A stretch of DNA of 64,000 nucleotides from Diploptera punctata (taxonomy: Eukaryota; Arthropoda; Insecta; Blattodea; Blaberidae): contig JASPKZ010004204.1 in NCBI GenBank assembly GCA_030220185.1, forward strand, positions 246,001 to 310,000, read 5' to 3'. Shown here one piece after another: positions 31,426-42,657 of this stretch. Under the pieces are notes generated by a model. The model saw only the letters and a list, made by a program, of their open reading frames with translations. It did no database searches and was not told where the DNA came from. Every line of letters starts with the position of its first letter. Positions within the stretch are counted from its first letter, which is position 1. A program made the position numbers and the translations under genes.

Positions 31426-31832
31426 CAAATGCAGGGATTGTGACAAAATTTATATTGGAAAAACAAAACGAAATTTGAAAACAAGGGTGAAAGAACATCT
31501 TAGAAATGTTTAAAAATAGAGAAGTGGAAAAGTCAGCAGTAGCTGCTCATGTATGGTCCGAAAAACATTTAACTGAATCAAAAGCTAGTCTAATTAAACA
31601 AATAGATAAAGAATGGAACTCATGGTTTGGAAAAAAATCTACATTCAGAAAAACAAAGAGAAAACTTATGAACTTCGAAATTCCCGCAAATTCTAAGCTG
31701 ATTCAGAGGTTTATCGGTCCACCAACAGAGAGGGAAGAAAAGGAGTGTCTTCCGATTGACATAACATCAGTCGCCAAAATGGTACGTACTGAATATGAGA
31801 CCGTTATGGTCTCGAAATCGCGATCTACTTAG
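31420..31832 (+). pseudogene. Penelope-like GIY-YIG endonuclease fragment, frameshifted
   Basis: From 31425 the frame reads IKCRDCDKIYIGKTKRNLKTR then VKEHLRNV before a stop at 31511; the next frame continues VEKSAVAAHVWSEKH to 31832. CRDCDKIYIG with TKR and KEH is the second half of the GIY-YIG module and the catalytic Arg region of Penelope endonucleases. The GIY part and RT are cut away by the SINE2 junction. A second frame disturbance near 31620 changes a region that should contain the catalytic Glu. It is more diverged from the fragment at 14781 than a recent copy would be, so this is a separate family. Confidence 0.75.
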
Positions 31833-31839
31833 AATATTT

Positions 31840-32598
31840 GTATGAGGAGAAATAGGAAACATTTGATTTTACCATATCCTAGTAATACCTTAGTTGCGTC
31901 ATTGAGTCGGTGTGTTGGCCGCATGCCACTCATGACATCTATGGACAAATAATCATCATCATCAGCATCAAGGTTTAAACCTTAAGATTTGTTCCGATCT
32001 GATGATAGAGTTGGTCTGTCCATCTTTTACTGGGTCTTTCATCATCTGCCGGCATTTTCTACCATTAGACATGAAAGTATATATTGGTGTCCCCTGAAGA
32101 CGTTACTGGCGTCTCGCAGGGTAAGATATCTGATGGGGCTGCCATCTACGACTCGATAACAAGCCGTCAGTTGTATTAACCTCTCACAGAAGGGATACCT
32201 CTTCCGCTCTGCTGACCGTTGAGGATTTTTTCCTTGTTACTCCGTCTTCATATTTGTTCCTTGAAGAATAGGTGTCTCTTCCGCACAGTTGTGCTGTCCA
32301 TTGAGGTCTTCACCCGTATCTCTGGGCAGGGGCTCTCGTTATACCCCGAGAGACTGGGTCTTGACAGGACTTTGTCACTAGTAATTAGTGTTCACCCCCG
32401 CGACGAGAACGCGCCGTTAAGAGTTACCCAACTGCATATAGTTATAGCGTTACAGTATTTACCCCCTATAAGTGTTGTGTCGGGTTTATAACCTTGTATG
32501 TTTCCAAAGCTAAATTTATGGACAAATAAGGTAACTAAATGAATTTGGTCTATTAACTTCTAACAAAGAAGATGCTATGGCTTAACACCGGGCTACGC

Positions 32599-32600
<2 letters not shown>
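31840..32600. other. Unassigned stretch, moderately GC
   Basis: The segment 32000-32480 is less AT-rich than its flanks, with CTCTCGTTATACCCCGAGAG near 32332 (a short palindrome). No ORF or family was recognised; it may be an untranslated part of a retroelement. Confidence 0.3.
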
Positions 32601-32603
<3 letters not shown>

Positions 32604-32660
<57 letters not shown>

Positions 32661-32665
32661 ATATA
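32604..32665. repeat. TA/TG dinucleotide microsatellite
   Basis: A TA run followed by a TG run and TATATACACA. Confidence 0.9.
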
Positions 32666-32669
32666 CACA

Positions 32670-33287
32670 TTTGAGGACGACTGAGAATTTAGATACCATT
32701 TTTATCTTCTTAACCGCTTTCATTCCAGTAGTATTTTAAGTAACATTGTGGGCGCAATTTAAATTATGCACATAGGATAATAATTTTCGATATTTTGTAC
32801 CGACTGAAGACTAACTCGCAATGTACCTGAGAGTTTTAAGGCATAATGTCTTGGTGAAGATATACGGTACTTGCACTGGTTCAAGTCCTCATGAGGAATT
32901 AAATTTTCACATACAATTAGGCCAGTATGCGACCGGTACCAAACCTATATCGTGAACAATTTGGGTAGGTACAATAATCAGCGGCTCCAGGTTGAGAAAA
33001 CTTGGTATTAAGGCTGGGAGATCCGACATGCTGACAAAATGCCATTCCTATTCTGGCCGAATGATCTTACAACTGTGATGTGATTAACACTTGTGGATGT
33101 GAAAGCAGTAGCCGATTAATAATTAAGGGTCTTCTAGGTCTGTCATGCCATGGAGTTACGATATAAGGCTTTTTAAATATTTATTTATAACGAAACAAAA
33201 CATTTAGCATACTATAATTGCATCCAATCGTAAAAAATATGAATTATCTAAAAGTATAAATACTGTTGTCTGTAATATCAATTATCA
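32670..33287. other. AT-rich spacer
   Basis: No feature recognised. Confidence 0.4.
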
Positions 33288-33560
33288 GCCTCGGCGGTCT
33301 AGTGGTTATGTTCTTTGCCTCTTGATCTTAGGGTAGTTTATGTAAAGTAAAAATTTTGGAGACTTATGAAGATCAATATTTCCTCCTTGAAGTTCCTTAT
33401 TTTTGGTGGGTGTATTTTTAGGATGGAAAAATCCATCCAAAGTACCTTCGGGAGGTACTTTAAACCGTGTGTGACGAGTCTAAAAATTTGCGAGCTTGTA
33501 AAAGATTCTGAAGCCTAAATCAGTGCCTCTGAGCAACATTTAACAGGTTTTGTCTATCTC
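33288..33560 (+). mobile_element. Diverged SINE2-like copy with an insertion
   Basis: The head GGCGGTCTAGTGGTTATG with TTTGCCTCTTG is followed by an insertion that replaces the B box. The body resumes at about 33405 with GTATTTTTAGGATGG, AAAATCC, CGGGAGGTACTTTAAACC and GACGAGTCT. It stops just before the TA that borders the fold-back mariner. Confidence 0.6.
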
Positions 33561-33567
33561 AGAAATA

Positions 33568-34386
33568 CAGTGTGTCCACAATGTCCTGCTACCAAAACAA
33601 CGTAACGTAGCTCGTAAACTATTTGGGGTAGAGACATGCGGCTTTTTACACCGTTTTCTACATCACTCAATGTTTTGTTTACATTTGTTGCAGATTGTGA
33701 TTTAAACGACAATGACGACACCACAGGAAAATATCCAATGAGTCTGGTAAATCACCAGTACCTCATATCCGAATGTTACGGCGGTTAACATGTCTAGATA
33801 CAAAGAAATTAGCTTCATCAGAGAGCATCACCCTCTGCAGGTACTCATTGTCTTCGTCAATTGCTTTAAGCGTGGAATCAGCAAATTGCGAACGCTGAGG
33901 GTAGTCAGTTGGCAGCGACGCTTGCATAATTTGCAACCGCTTATGGAGGACTTTATCAATGGTTGATTTTGATAAATGTAGTTGGTGAAGCATGACGAAC
34001 CGATTTTTGAGGTCTGAGTTGAAATGCAAGTTGCCCATTGTCGATAGTTTCTTGGTTCACACCTGGTCGTCCACTCCGTGGCAAGTCCGTTGTACTGCCA
34101 GTCGCTACAAATTTCTCGGCCCATCTAATTATGGATGATTTGGATGGAGGATCTCTTCCATATTCCCGGCGGAAATCTGGTGATTTACCAGATTCAGTAT
34201 ACGACCATACACATTGGGCCTTTTCCTGTTTTGTCGTCATTGTTGTTTAAATCATAATCTGCAACAAATGTAAACAAAACTTCGATAGATGTACAATACG
34301 TTGCAAAAAAAACCGCATGTCTCTATCTCAAATAGTTTACGAGCTAAGTTACATTGGTTTGGTAGCAGGTCTTTGTGGACACCCTG
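33568..34386 (-). mobile_element. Fold-back derivative of a mariner-like transposon
   Basis: An 819-bp element, bounded by TA at 33566-33567 and 34387-34388, with ends CAGTGTGTCCACAA and CAGGGTGTCCACAA (as complement). The inverted repeats are far longer than normal TIRs: left 33568-33757 (190 bp) pairs with right about 34183-34386 (204 bp, one extra 14-bp block). The arms include untranslated leader and the first codons of the transposase (ATG at 34240 on the minus strand and ATG at 33712 on the plus strand). The 3' half of the transposase and its original 3' end are gone, replaced by an inverted copy of the 5' end. Confidence 0.88.
33763..34240 (-). pseudogene. Mariner-like transposase, N-terminal half
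   Basis: Starts MTTKQEKAQCVWSYTESGKS and continues with a helix-turn-helix region (PPSKSSIIRWAEKF, TGSTTDLPRSGRP), then after a one-base frame change near 34030 reaches SKSTIDKVLHKRLQI and MLSDEANFFVSRHVNRRNIRI, where it meets a stop and the inverted arm. The Asp in SDEANF is the first catalytic residue; the other two are missing. This cannot encode an active transposase. Confidence 0.85.
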
Positions 34387-34389
34387 TAC

Positions 34390-35117
34390 CTTAGTAGTAT
34401 ATTATGTCTCATCGAGGCGATGTGCTGACCACATGTCACCAGTTAACCTCCATAAGGAAAAAAGCGTAACTAGATTAGCTTGCTCAAGAAACTCCCGCTA
34501 GAGAGTACCCATGATCCCCGAGGGATGTACGATATATATACATACATTCTTATTATCACTCAAGAATGTAAATGTTCATACTGTTATATTTTACAAGTAT
34601 TTTCTATCATAGAAGTCAAATATTATATGTTTTTACTTTTTTTAAGTTGATAGATTTGCCAGAAATAATAAAATGTTATATAAATATCTATATACACTAC
34701 GCTGCTGGCAAAGTTGTTCATGAAAATGACAAATTGGGCATGTTAGGTAGTCCACAGAACAACGGTGTAATGGCATTTTCATGTCCGTGGTCTGTTCAGA
34801 GCATGCGCTCTACATCTCTAACTTGGCTGTCTATACATTCTCTGTGGTCAGTTGGTTGTACTATTTGTATGTATAACACAGCTCATATTGTAACATTATA
34901 TGCTGTTGCAGGCGTGGTTGGTCAAGACACAACATTAGATTCTAAGTTTCCACACAACATTGCCTTAAAGGAACAATTTTTTCCTTTAAAAACAATACAA
35001 TAAGAATTTTTATCTTGTCGATATTTCAAAATCGGAGAGTAGCGACGGGAGTAAAATGCCCGAGAAAACTCACTAGGTATTTAAAAATATGATTTAGTGA
35101 AAGCAATTAATATCTAT
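34390..35117. other. Spacer with one open but unrecognised frame
   Basis: 34572-35003 (plus strand, 143 codons) is open, but its composition is biased and it shows no domain I can name. I regard it as chance. Confidence 0.35.
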
Positions 35118-35127
35118 ATCTATTAGA

Positions 35128-35422
35128 TGTCCACCGCTGTGGTCTCGAGGTAGAGTGCTGCCTTGTCACGCAGCAGGCCCGGGTTCGATTACCGGCCGGG
35201 ACAGGCTCCTGGGTGAGGTTTCTTCGGGGTTTTTCCTCACCTATAAGACAAATGTCAGGAAGCTTAGGGCCCAACGGTCTCCGAAAATCATCCGGCCATC
35301 ATCATCATCATCATCATCATTCACCGGTGTGGAAAGCAACTGGAAGCTACCACACGTAGCATGAAAATGTTATGATTGCAGTGAAAGACGTGCACTCGGG
35401 CAGAATTACCATGGATGGATGG
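35128..35422 (+). mobile_element. SINE1 copy with TSD
   Basis: Full head (GTCCACCGCTGTGGTCTCGAG, B box GGGTTCGATTACC), body with GGTTTTTCCTCACC, an ATC repeat near 35298-35320, CACCGGTGTGGAAAGC and the GGGCAGAATTACCATGG end with GGAT repeats. Flanked by ATCTATTA at 35118-35125 and 35423-35430. Confidence 0.9.
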
Positions 35423-35430
35423 ATCTATTA

Positions 35431-35823
35431 AATGATAATAAGAGGATCCTAAGCCAGATGTCCACCTACATAAATTTAAATAAAAAAACCGAAACTGACA
35501 AATTGTTGATTCTTGAATAATTATCCGAGGAAAAAAAAAGATATGTAGGCCTATATTATTTTCAAAAAAGTGAGAAATGCCTTGAAAATGAAAGAGATGT
35601 TTAAGTAATTTTAACCTAAAAACGATAGATTTACACTGGAGTACATTAGTAAATGTTCAAACAGAATAACCAACTTATCCTTATGTGGCGTCAGATTATT
35701 TTACCCATTAAAATGTAAACTAATTTGGTGTTAATTAACTTGTCCATTTTCTCACACCAATTAGTCAATTTTGTTGCCTTACCGATGAAATGAGTATACA
35801 GGGTTATGTGGTACAAGAATGAA
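35431..35823. other. AT-rich spacer
   Basis: No feature recognised. Confidence 0.4.
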
Positions 35824-35868
35824 TGTGTGTGTGTGTGTGTATATATATATTATATATATATATATATA
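35824..35868. repeat. TG/TA dinucleotide microsatellite
   Basis: GTGTGTGT followed by TATATATA with one interruption. Confidence 0.9.
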
Positions 35869-35980
35869 AGTATGGGAGGATTCATTAAATCCTACTTGAT
35901 GTGAAAACAGGTCAAAAGGCCTAATTTCATGAAGCAGAAGAAGAAGAAAAATATATATAAGTCATGAAAAGAAAAAATTA

Positions 35981-36056
35981 ATGCCTGAAACGAGATTTGA
36001 ACTCGGTAACTCTAACTCTATACGTTAGTGCATTACCGATGATGCTATCCAGGCAT
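35981..36056 (-). tRNA. tRNA-like sequence, anticodon ATA, unusual stem lengths
   Basis: 76 nt on the minus strand folding as a cloverleaf. Acceptor ATGCCTG pairs with CAGGCAT over 7 bp, and the stem can extend to 9 bp (ATGCCTGGA). D stem GCAT/ATGC with loop CATCGGTA, anticodon stem CTAAC/GTTAG with loop GTATAGA (anticodon ATA at 36019-36021), T stem CGAG/CTCG with a canonical TTCAAAT loop. A box TAGCATCATCGG is near consensus. TAATTTTTTC directly downstream is a Pol III terminator. The 9+4 geometry and rare anticodon argue for a derived tRNA or SINE head, not a housekeeping tRNA. Confidence 0.4.
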
Positions 36057-36059
36057 CCC

Positions 36060-36810
36060 AGTACAAATATTAATTTTCCTGTCCTTATATACAATTCTCA
36101 AATCATAAGTGCCAACGTTCTGCTTCTTTAATAAGAAACCATTTTATTGATAATATGTTTACTTTATAGCAATCTGGTAGCGGAAAGTGCTATTATCAAT
36201 TTGGCTAATATTTTTTTCTTTCTTGGAACATTGAAAGGTAGATTCTTGGCATAAAGTAATCGATCATTTAAATAAAGAACATTAATGGAATTGAAGTAAG
36301 TTACGTATTTTATATAATAAATCTACATTTTATTTAATTTATTGCGTAACAGTGTCTTGATAGGACGGGTTTTCTGTTTAGTAGATTAAAAGCGTGATTC
36401 AGAATTCGAATAAGAATTTAATTGAACACAAATGTCACTGAACTCAGTGCTTAAGACAGTAATAATTTCTGCCAAATGTTATGAATCTTCATTATGAAAA
36501 TCAAGCCAGAGGCGAGTAAACAGATTATTGGTAAATTCAAACTGAAATTATAAGTCACACAGTCATTAACAATCTTAACTATAAATGCGAAGACGAAATG
36601 GTATAACGTCCATTATCCATTACAAATATACAATTATTTTAATGGAAATGGACGTGTGTCAGGCCATAGGTAAAGAGAGAAGATAAAATATCCAAATACT
36701 TAAAAAATAGATATATAACGATATTTTGATTTTAAATATGTATTTAAAATGTCTCCTGCTTAATATACCGCAACATAGGACATCACATCACTCCATGCTA
36801 TATACTTTTT
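36060..36810. other. AT-rich stretch without genes
   Basis: No feature recognised. Confidence 0.4.
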
Positions 36811-36814
36811 TCAC

Positions 36815-37203
36815 TTCTTGCTACAGGAATTCCCTACCACAAGAAAAAGGGGCTGCCGGACATTGGCATCTTTTAAAAGAAATCTAAATTTATATTTGCT
36901 CTAACCTCGACCTCATCATTATCCAGAGTAAGATACATATATTAATTGGTGTTTTTCGTATAATTTATTATATTTAGACTATTATTATTATTATTATTAT
37001 CGTAACTATTGTTATTGTTATTATCGTATAAAATGTTGTTTGTACATGAAATTTACATTGCAACATTTAATGTATTTTTAACTCTTTATAGTTAGTATAA
37101 CGTATATCTATATTTGTCAAATATTTTTCTGTATTTGTGCTGGTTGCCTGGAAGAGAAGGCCGTATGGCCTTAACTCTGCAAGAATAAATAAAACGTTAT
37201 TAA

Positions 37204-37266
<63 letters not shown>
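36815..37266 (+). pseudogene. CR1-like LINE 3' end
   Basis: Begins with NSLP in one frame (36830-36842) and, after a one-base shift, TLASFKRNLNLYLL and a stop near 36901, the C-terminal pattern of CR1/L2-like reverse transcriptases. The 3'UTR contains GGCCGTATGGCCTTAACTCTGC and AATAAATAAAAC near 37160-37195, then an ATT repeat to 37265. The same terminus occurs at 46062-46437. Confidence 0.75.
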
Positions 37267-37267
<1 letters not shown>

Positions 37268-37269
37268 AG

Positions 37270-37990
37270 GTGCAGATTTCAGATAACAGAGTTGTTTGTA
37301 TGCTTGAAGCTTTTAAGAGTACATGATGCAGAGTAGGTTTTGTTTATACTGTTTATGTTTACTACTATCCGACACAGCGAAACATTGACCTGCTTGGTTT
37401 GTGGATGATTTGCAAACTAATGCCATGTCATCCCGCGTACACTCGCTTCACATCAGTCTGTGGCATCGAGGAAACTGTAGCTTATCCTAAGTAAGTGCTT
37501 CCTTTGCTATTTGTTCCTGATTATACATGGTTAGTATCTACTTCCGTGCGACACAGCAACAGTGCTGCTATGACAGAAGGTAAACGTTCCGCTATGTCGT
37601 ATAATAAGACTATAGAGCGACTTCTCTCTGTACCGGTGTGTCTCTATTATTTAACTATTTTCTTTAAGGGAGTAAAAAAGGAGCAGAAGAAAGAACTATA
37701 TGATGATTAGAGAAGGTGACTATAAATGATTTTATTACGTGATATAATTAGACACGTTTAATAAGCAACATTCCATACATAGTTAATAAATTCAAATATC
37801 AAATATGTTACAAAAGCGAAAAAAAGTTCCTACATCATCAAGTAAAATTAAACACATCGTTATAAATAAGTGAAGTCTGTGAAATGATAGAAGTCTCAGG
37901 TAAATAAGTGTCGAAAGAAACTTTACGGCGAGTCTTATGGTAATTTGACTATCATAGTCGAATGTTGAAAAAACTTCCATTCGTCTGTAT
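37270..37990. other. Unassigned stretch
   Basis: Includes an open frame at 37495-37710 that shows no known domain; probably chance. Confidence 0.35.
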
Positions 37991-38001
37991 AAAGTACAGA
38001 A

Positions 38002-38785
38002 GGAGGATCCTATCCGCTATCCGGGTACTAAGAAATTAGGACTGGAAGTAAATATCAATAAAACTAAATACATGGTCACACGTAGAAATACATTATATAA
38101 TGGAAATGGACATCTTATGACAAATGAGGGAAATTTTGAGGAAGTGGTTGAATTCAAATACCTATGAACAATAATCACAAATAGGAATGAGATGCACAAA
38201 GAAATTAAACATAGGCTCAACTATGGAAATGCGTGCTATTATGCATTGCAGAGACTCTTGATGTCCCAACTCCTTTCAAAAAATGTTAAACTGAAAATAT
38301 ATAAAACTATTATTCTACCAGTTATATTATATGGGTGTGAAACATGGACTCTTACTTTAAGGGAGGAAAGGAGATTACAAGTATTTGAGAATAAAGCACT
38401 TAGGAAAATTTTTGGACCAAAGAGAGATGAACAGACAGGTGAATGGAGAAGACTACATAACAATGAACTACATGGTCTTTATAGGAAGCCAGATATAATA
38501 AGAACAGTTAAGTCTCGTAGACTGCGATGGGCAGGACATGTTGCACGTATGGGGAATGAAAGACTTGCATGGAAGCTTCTTGTAGGAAAGCCAGAGGGAA
38601 AACGCCCAGTTGGTAGAACAAGAATGAGGCGGGAAAATAAAATTAACTATGATTTGAGGGAAATAGATTATACAGGGAATGATTGGAAAGCATTAGCTCA
38701 GGTCAGGGATGTATGGAGAGCTTATGTCCGTGCGGCCATAAACCTACGGGTTCGATAGTGCCAATGAGTAAGTAAGTAAGTAAGT
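38002..38785 (+). pseudogene. RTE-like LINE copy D with 11-bp TSD
   Basis: Starts in TKKLGLEVNINKTKYMV (38026) and reads to the stop at 38756-38758 with one internal TGA (FKYL then stop, 38164-38166). The C-terminal part from 38192 (188 codons) is open: YGCETWTL, RWAGHVARMGNERLAW, GKPEGKRPVGR. Ends with an AAGT repeat. Flanked by AAAGTACAGAA at 37991-38001 and 38786-38796. Between the left duplication and the LINE are 23 bp (38002-38024) not found in other copies. Confidence 0.9.
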
Positions 38786-38796
38786 AAAGTACAGAA

Positions 38797-39629
38797 AGTT
38801 CAGATTTAAATTTGCTAAAATACATAAAAATAAGAACAAGGAGTTTTAGAATCAGGTCATACGAGACTCAAAGTATTTGGTAGAATGTTTCGAATAAGGT
38901 GTGTTATTCCCGTCAGCCGTAGTTAAATATATATTTAAATTAATATATCTTGTTATTTAAAATGGAATAACATTTTTAGCTTTAATTTTTATAGAAATTG
39001 TATTTTTAATAATTCCGGAAATTAATCCAACTAGATAGTAAATCCGGTATGATCACAAGAAATAACTATGCTTTATCCCTAATCAGGAAACATATTTTCT
39101 CAGTGGATTGGTATGTAATAAAGTTAAAGTTCCATGAATATAAAAAAATGCTCTATTTAAAACCATGTAGTGTTTTATTTTTATAATTAATTTAATTTGC
39201 TGGTTCATAGCGCACAAATAACGAAATAGTTATTTTAATTAATTGTACAAATAAAGTAATACTTGTTTTATAATAGGAAACTACAGAATATTTCTGTGAA
39301 ATTAGTTCTAGTCTGTATAAAATGTTTGCATGGCTCATACTAGTATACATTTTACAAATTAGTCATTTTACTTACGCTTACAAGTGAAATTCTGTATTTT
39401 AATGTTAGTGCTTATTTGTGATACGTATTTTACTTTATGATGCTATAAGTGGAATTATTTGTAATAAATTAAATAGCAAACTACGACATGATTGTGAAAG
39501 ATAACCTAGAAACTGAGTTCTGTTCGCGGGAAGTCAATTTATGATAGATTACTTCATCCCTACAGTTGGCATACCCCCTCCAGTTCAAAAGGGGAGCAGC
39601 ACTGTAACATTAATGTGTTTTTCTAAGGC
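38797..39629. other. AT-rich spacer
   Basis: No feature recognised. Confidence 0.4.
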
Positions 39630-40629
39630 TCTATTTATATAATTATTCTGTACGTTTGTATTTCACTGAATTCCTCCTAAACGACTGGATCAATTTTGAT
39701 GAAATTTTCTGTGTGTGTTTGAGGTGAGATGGTAGGCCCTATCGCATCAATGTTAAAACATATTAATTTGAGACCCATTTTCTAAGGAAATGCTAGATGG
39801 GTTGTAATGAAATTTTTACAGCATTTTAATAAGGCTTGTAAAGACCACCGAACCTCATTCAAACTTGTATCTAAATATTCATATCCTACATAATTTGTTT
39901 TGCCACTAGTCTCTTTTTTTATTTAATACATAACTTTTGAAAAATCATAAGTCAGAATCTATGCAAGAGATCATCACGATTGTGGTTCCATAGCATTAGT
40001 ACAGTCAGGTTTACTGCCTGTAAACATTTAATGTAAATATCTCTAATAATTCCTAGATAATGGGGCAAATGTTCGAAAATTTTCACTTTCGAGAAAACGA
40101 GGTTTAAAGTATAATGGTATTACAGACTAATAGCTGTCAATTGTTTTTAAGAAAAATTAATTAACGCACTTATAGTTGGCGTTCAGCAAAAATAATAAAC
40201 AGAAATGTTCAGAAAAGAACAGCCTATTAAATTATGAAAAAAAAAACAAAAATCGATTTTCTTTTTCAAATTTTGGCCTACCGTCTTACCTTGAGTGGGT
40301 CCCTGGATGGTTTAGATTCACAAATTGGACCCACTAAAGCCACATGGTGTAGGAGTTGACGTGAAGTTAAAATTTAAAAATCGTTCTAGCGGTCACAATT
40401 TTCGATGTTTCACAACGAAGCTCGGAATATCGCATTAAAATTAACCGGCATGGATATTTTCAAACAAATGAAGGATATCCGACAGTAAGAAGTGAAGGTT
40501 TACCTGAAATCCGAAATTAAAAACTAACAATCGCCAAGTTTAATTCGTCTCAGCGTATACCATACAATTTAATTAACCTTTAATATTTCATTTATTTAGG
40601 CGAAATAGGGTACGCCTGATATTAGCTAG
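39630..40629 (+). mobile_element. Candidate non-autonomous Helitron
   Basis: The 5' end TCTATTTATATAATTATTCTG and the downstream CTCCTAAACGACTGGATC then AATTTTGATGAAATTTT resemble the conserved 5' region of insect Helitrons. The 3' end shows a hairpin (AGGCG 40598-40602, CGCCT 40613-40617, 10-bp loop), 8 bp, then CTAG at 40626-40629 followed by T, as expected for the CTRR terminus and insertion before T. The 5' flanking base is C, not the expected A. No Rep/helicase ORF is present. Confidence 0.6.
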
Positions 40630-40689
40630 TATATATACTATTAGAAAGATATAATCAAATAATTAATGTATTATAATTGAGTGAGAATA

Positions 40690-41690
40690 AGTCTTCTTCT
40701 TCTTCCTTTCCAGGATTAGGTCAATGCGACCTGTTCCGGTCTCAAGTCCATCGTTTCCTTGGCCATCCCAAAGATCTTTTTCCATGTGGTTTGCAGGTAT
40801 TGATCTTTTTGGGTAATCTTGTATTGTCCATTCTGTCTAAATGTTTTTCCGTTGGTATTTGTGTTCTTATAGTTTATCAACTATTGAAAATATCTCCAGT
40901 TCATTTCTTATTGTTTCATTGTGTAATCCATCCATGCGTATACATCCTATTGTTGATCTTAAAAATTTCATTTCAGTGGCTTGAATGTGTGAGATTTCTT
41001 TTTTTGTAAGTACCCAAGATTCAGATCCATATGAAAGAACAGGAACAGCCATAATTTTATAAAACCTGAGCTGAGTTTGTCTTCGAGTTTTTCGGAGGGT
41101 TCTTCTTATGGTGCCACACATCACTTGATATCGGTTAAATGTATTATGTATATCCCATTCGTAGCTATATGTTATATCTGAACCAAGATAGTTAAAGTGT
41201 GCTATATTGATTATTATTTTTGCTCTGACTGGCACTTTGCCCTGAAAAGCCATAATTTTAGTTTTTGAAGTTGAGACTTTCAGATTATAATAGAGTCCTA
41301 ATTGATTCAACATGTAAATGGCTCTTTGTAAATCATCCTCTGACTTCTATATAAATACCAGATCGTCTGCATACATTAAAATATTCATATACATTTCCTT
41401 ATTAATTTGTATTCCTATTTAACTTGGTTTTTTCTATTTCGTATAACCTCGTCAAATTATATATTAAACAATGTAGGTGATAATGTACACCCTTGTCGAA
41501 CTCCTTAGATTATTAAAATTTCTTCTCTGGAATAATTATCTAAATTAAGGACAATTTTCGTGCCATTATAAAGACTTTTTATTCCTTATATAAGTTGAGC
41601 CAGGTACCCTCTTACCTTCATTATTTCCCACAATTTTCTTCTTATCGCCTTATCAAAGGCTTTTTAAAGTTCTACAAATAAGTGATGAGA
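40690..41690 (-). pseudogene. LINE family 2-related reverse transcriptase, decayed
   Basis: Minus strand, from motif A remnants near 41660 (KAFDKAIRRK), GVRQGC-TLSPTLFNI across a frame break near 41480, MYADDLVFI near 41365 (motif C intact), then an open stretch 41313-40867 with TSKTKIMAFQGKVP, AVPVLSYGSESWVLTKKE and ATEMKFLRS, and finally GKRSLGWPRKRW near 40750. The 3' signature ACCGGAACAGGTCGCATTGA then CCTAATCCTGGAAAGGAAG places it with family 2. Confidence 0.8.
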
Positions 41691-41699
41691 GATTATCAT

Positions 41700-42055
41700 G
41701 GATGGCTTATTGATATATTATTGAAAGGAGAAGGTAGGAAGATAAACTAATTATATCAGGGGGGGATGGATACCATTGAAACTATGGATAGCAATCAGTT
41801 AAAGAACAATGACGAATACAATACATTTCTTTACAGCAGTTCAGAGATAAATCAATTAAATGTATAATTAATGTAGCTGTGAGGAAATGTGTAGGCTGTA
41901 CATTGAAACTCCATTCGATTCCATTAACGCAGTTTAATTTCTTACCTTATAGGTAATATTACGTGCCACGTGACACACGGGCCTTACAGTGACACAACCT
42001 GTCGGGAGAGGGATATTATGAATCACATACATACATTTGAATGAATGATCAGCTC
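41700..42055. other. AT-rich spacer
   Basis: No coding signal. CAACCTGTCGGGAGAGGGAT near 41996 may belong to a worn SINE. Confidence 0.35.
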
Positions 42056-42059
42056 AATA

Positions 42060-42370
42060 ACATGGCTTCCCGAGGAAGTGGATTTCTTGCGGAGAGCAGC
42101 AAGATATTCAAAATTAGAAAAAATAAGATCTGTCATACGAGAAAAAATGAATATTAAATATTCAATAGTAGATTATATAAAACATAAGCAATTACATTGT
42201 TATGGGCACGTACGACGAATGCAAGAATAAAGGATACCCAGAAAAACATTGGAAGAAGAAGGAAAGGAAGACCTCGAAACTCATGGATGCAAGAAATACG
42301 AACCGGAATGAGAACAAGAGGACCGGAGGACATGGAGTGGATGGATAGATACGAGTGGAGAAGAAAATAC
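42060..42370 (+). pseudogene. LINE family 3, C-terminal fragment
   Basis: VDFLRRAARYSKLEKIRSV, then REKMNIKYSIVDYIKHKQL and HCYGHVRRMQE before a stop at 42228. A frame change then gives the remainder (GRPRNSWMQEI, RTRGPEDMEWMDR) to 42360. It is shorter than the copy at 42606-43175 and lacks the ATT tail. Confidence 0.75.
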
Positions 42371-42409
42371 TATTCACACACATTCATACTAAACATGACG
42401 AACATGATA

Positions 42410-42597
42410 TTGATGATTATGATGGATATATTATTTTTGGGGACCATTTAGGCCTTAATGTTTCCTGACATTTGTCTCACAGATGTAGAAAAATCCCGAA
42501 TAAAATCATCACCCGGGAGACTAGTCCCGATGGGGTATCGATCCCGGGCTCGCTCCGTACGTGGAAGCGACGCTATCCTGAGACCACAGCGGTGGAC
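42410..42597 (-). mobile_element. SINE1 copy, 3'-truncated
   Basis: Head at 42540-42597 (GTCCACCGCTGTGGTCTCAGG, B box GGGATCGATACCC) and the first half of the body (GGTGATGATTTTATTCGGG, GGCCTAAATGGTCCCC). The 3' half with GGGCAGAATTAC is missing. Confidence 0.75.
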
Positions 42598-42605
42598 TAA
42601 TTAAA

Positions 42606-42608
42606 AAC

Positions 42609-42657
<49 letters not shown>

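Noticed and set aside
34572..35003. Open frame of 143 codons on the plus strand
   Set aside because: No domain, no homologous copy in the window, biased composition; a chance ORF is more likely.
35981..36056. tRNA-Sec gene
   Set aside because: Stem lengths 9+4 fit, but there is no UCA anticodon, no long variable arm and only a 4-bp D stem.
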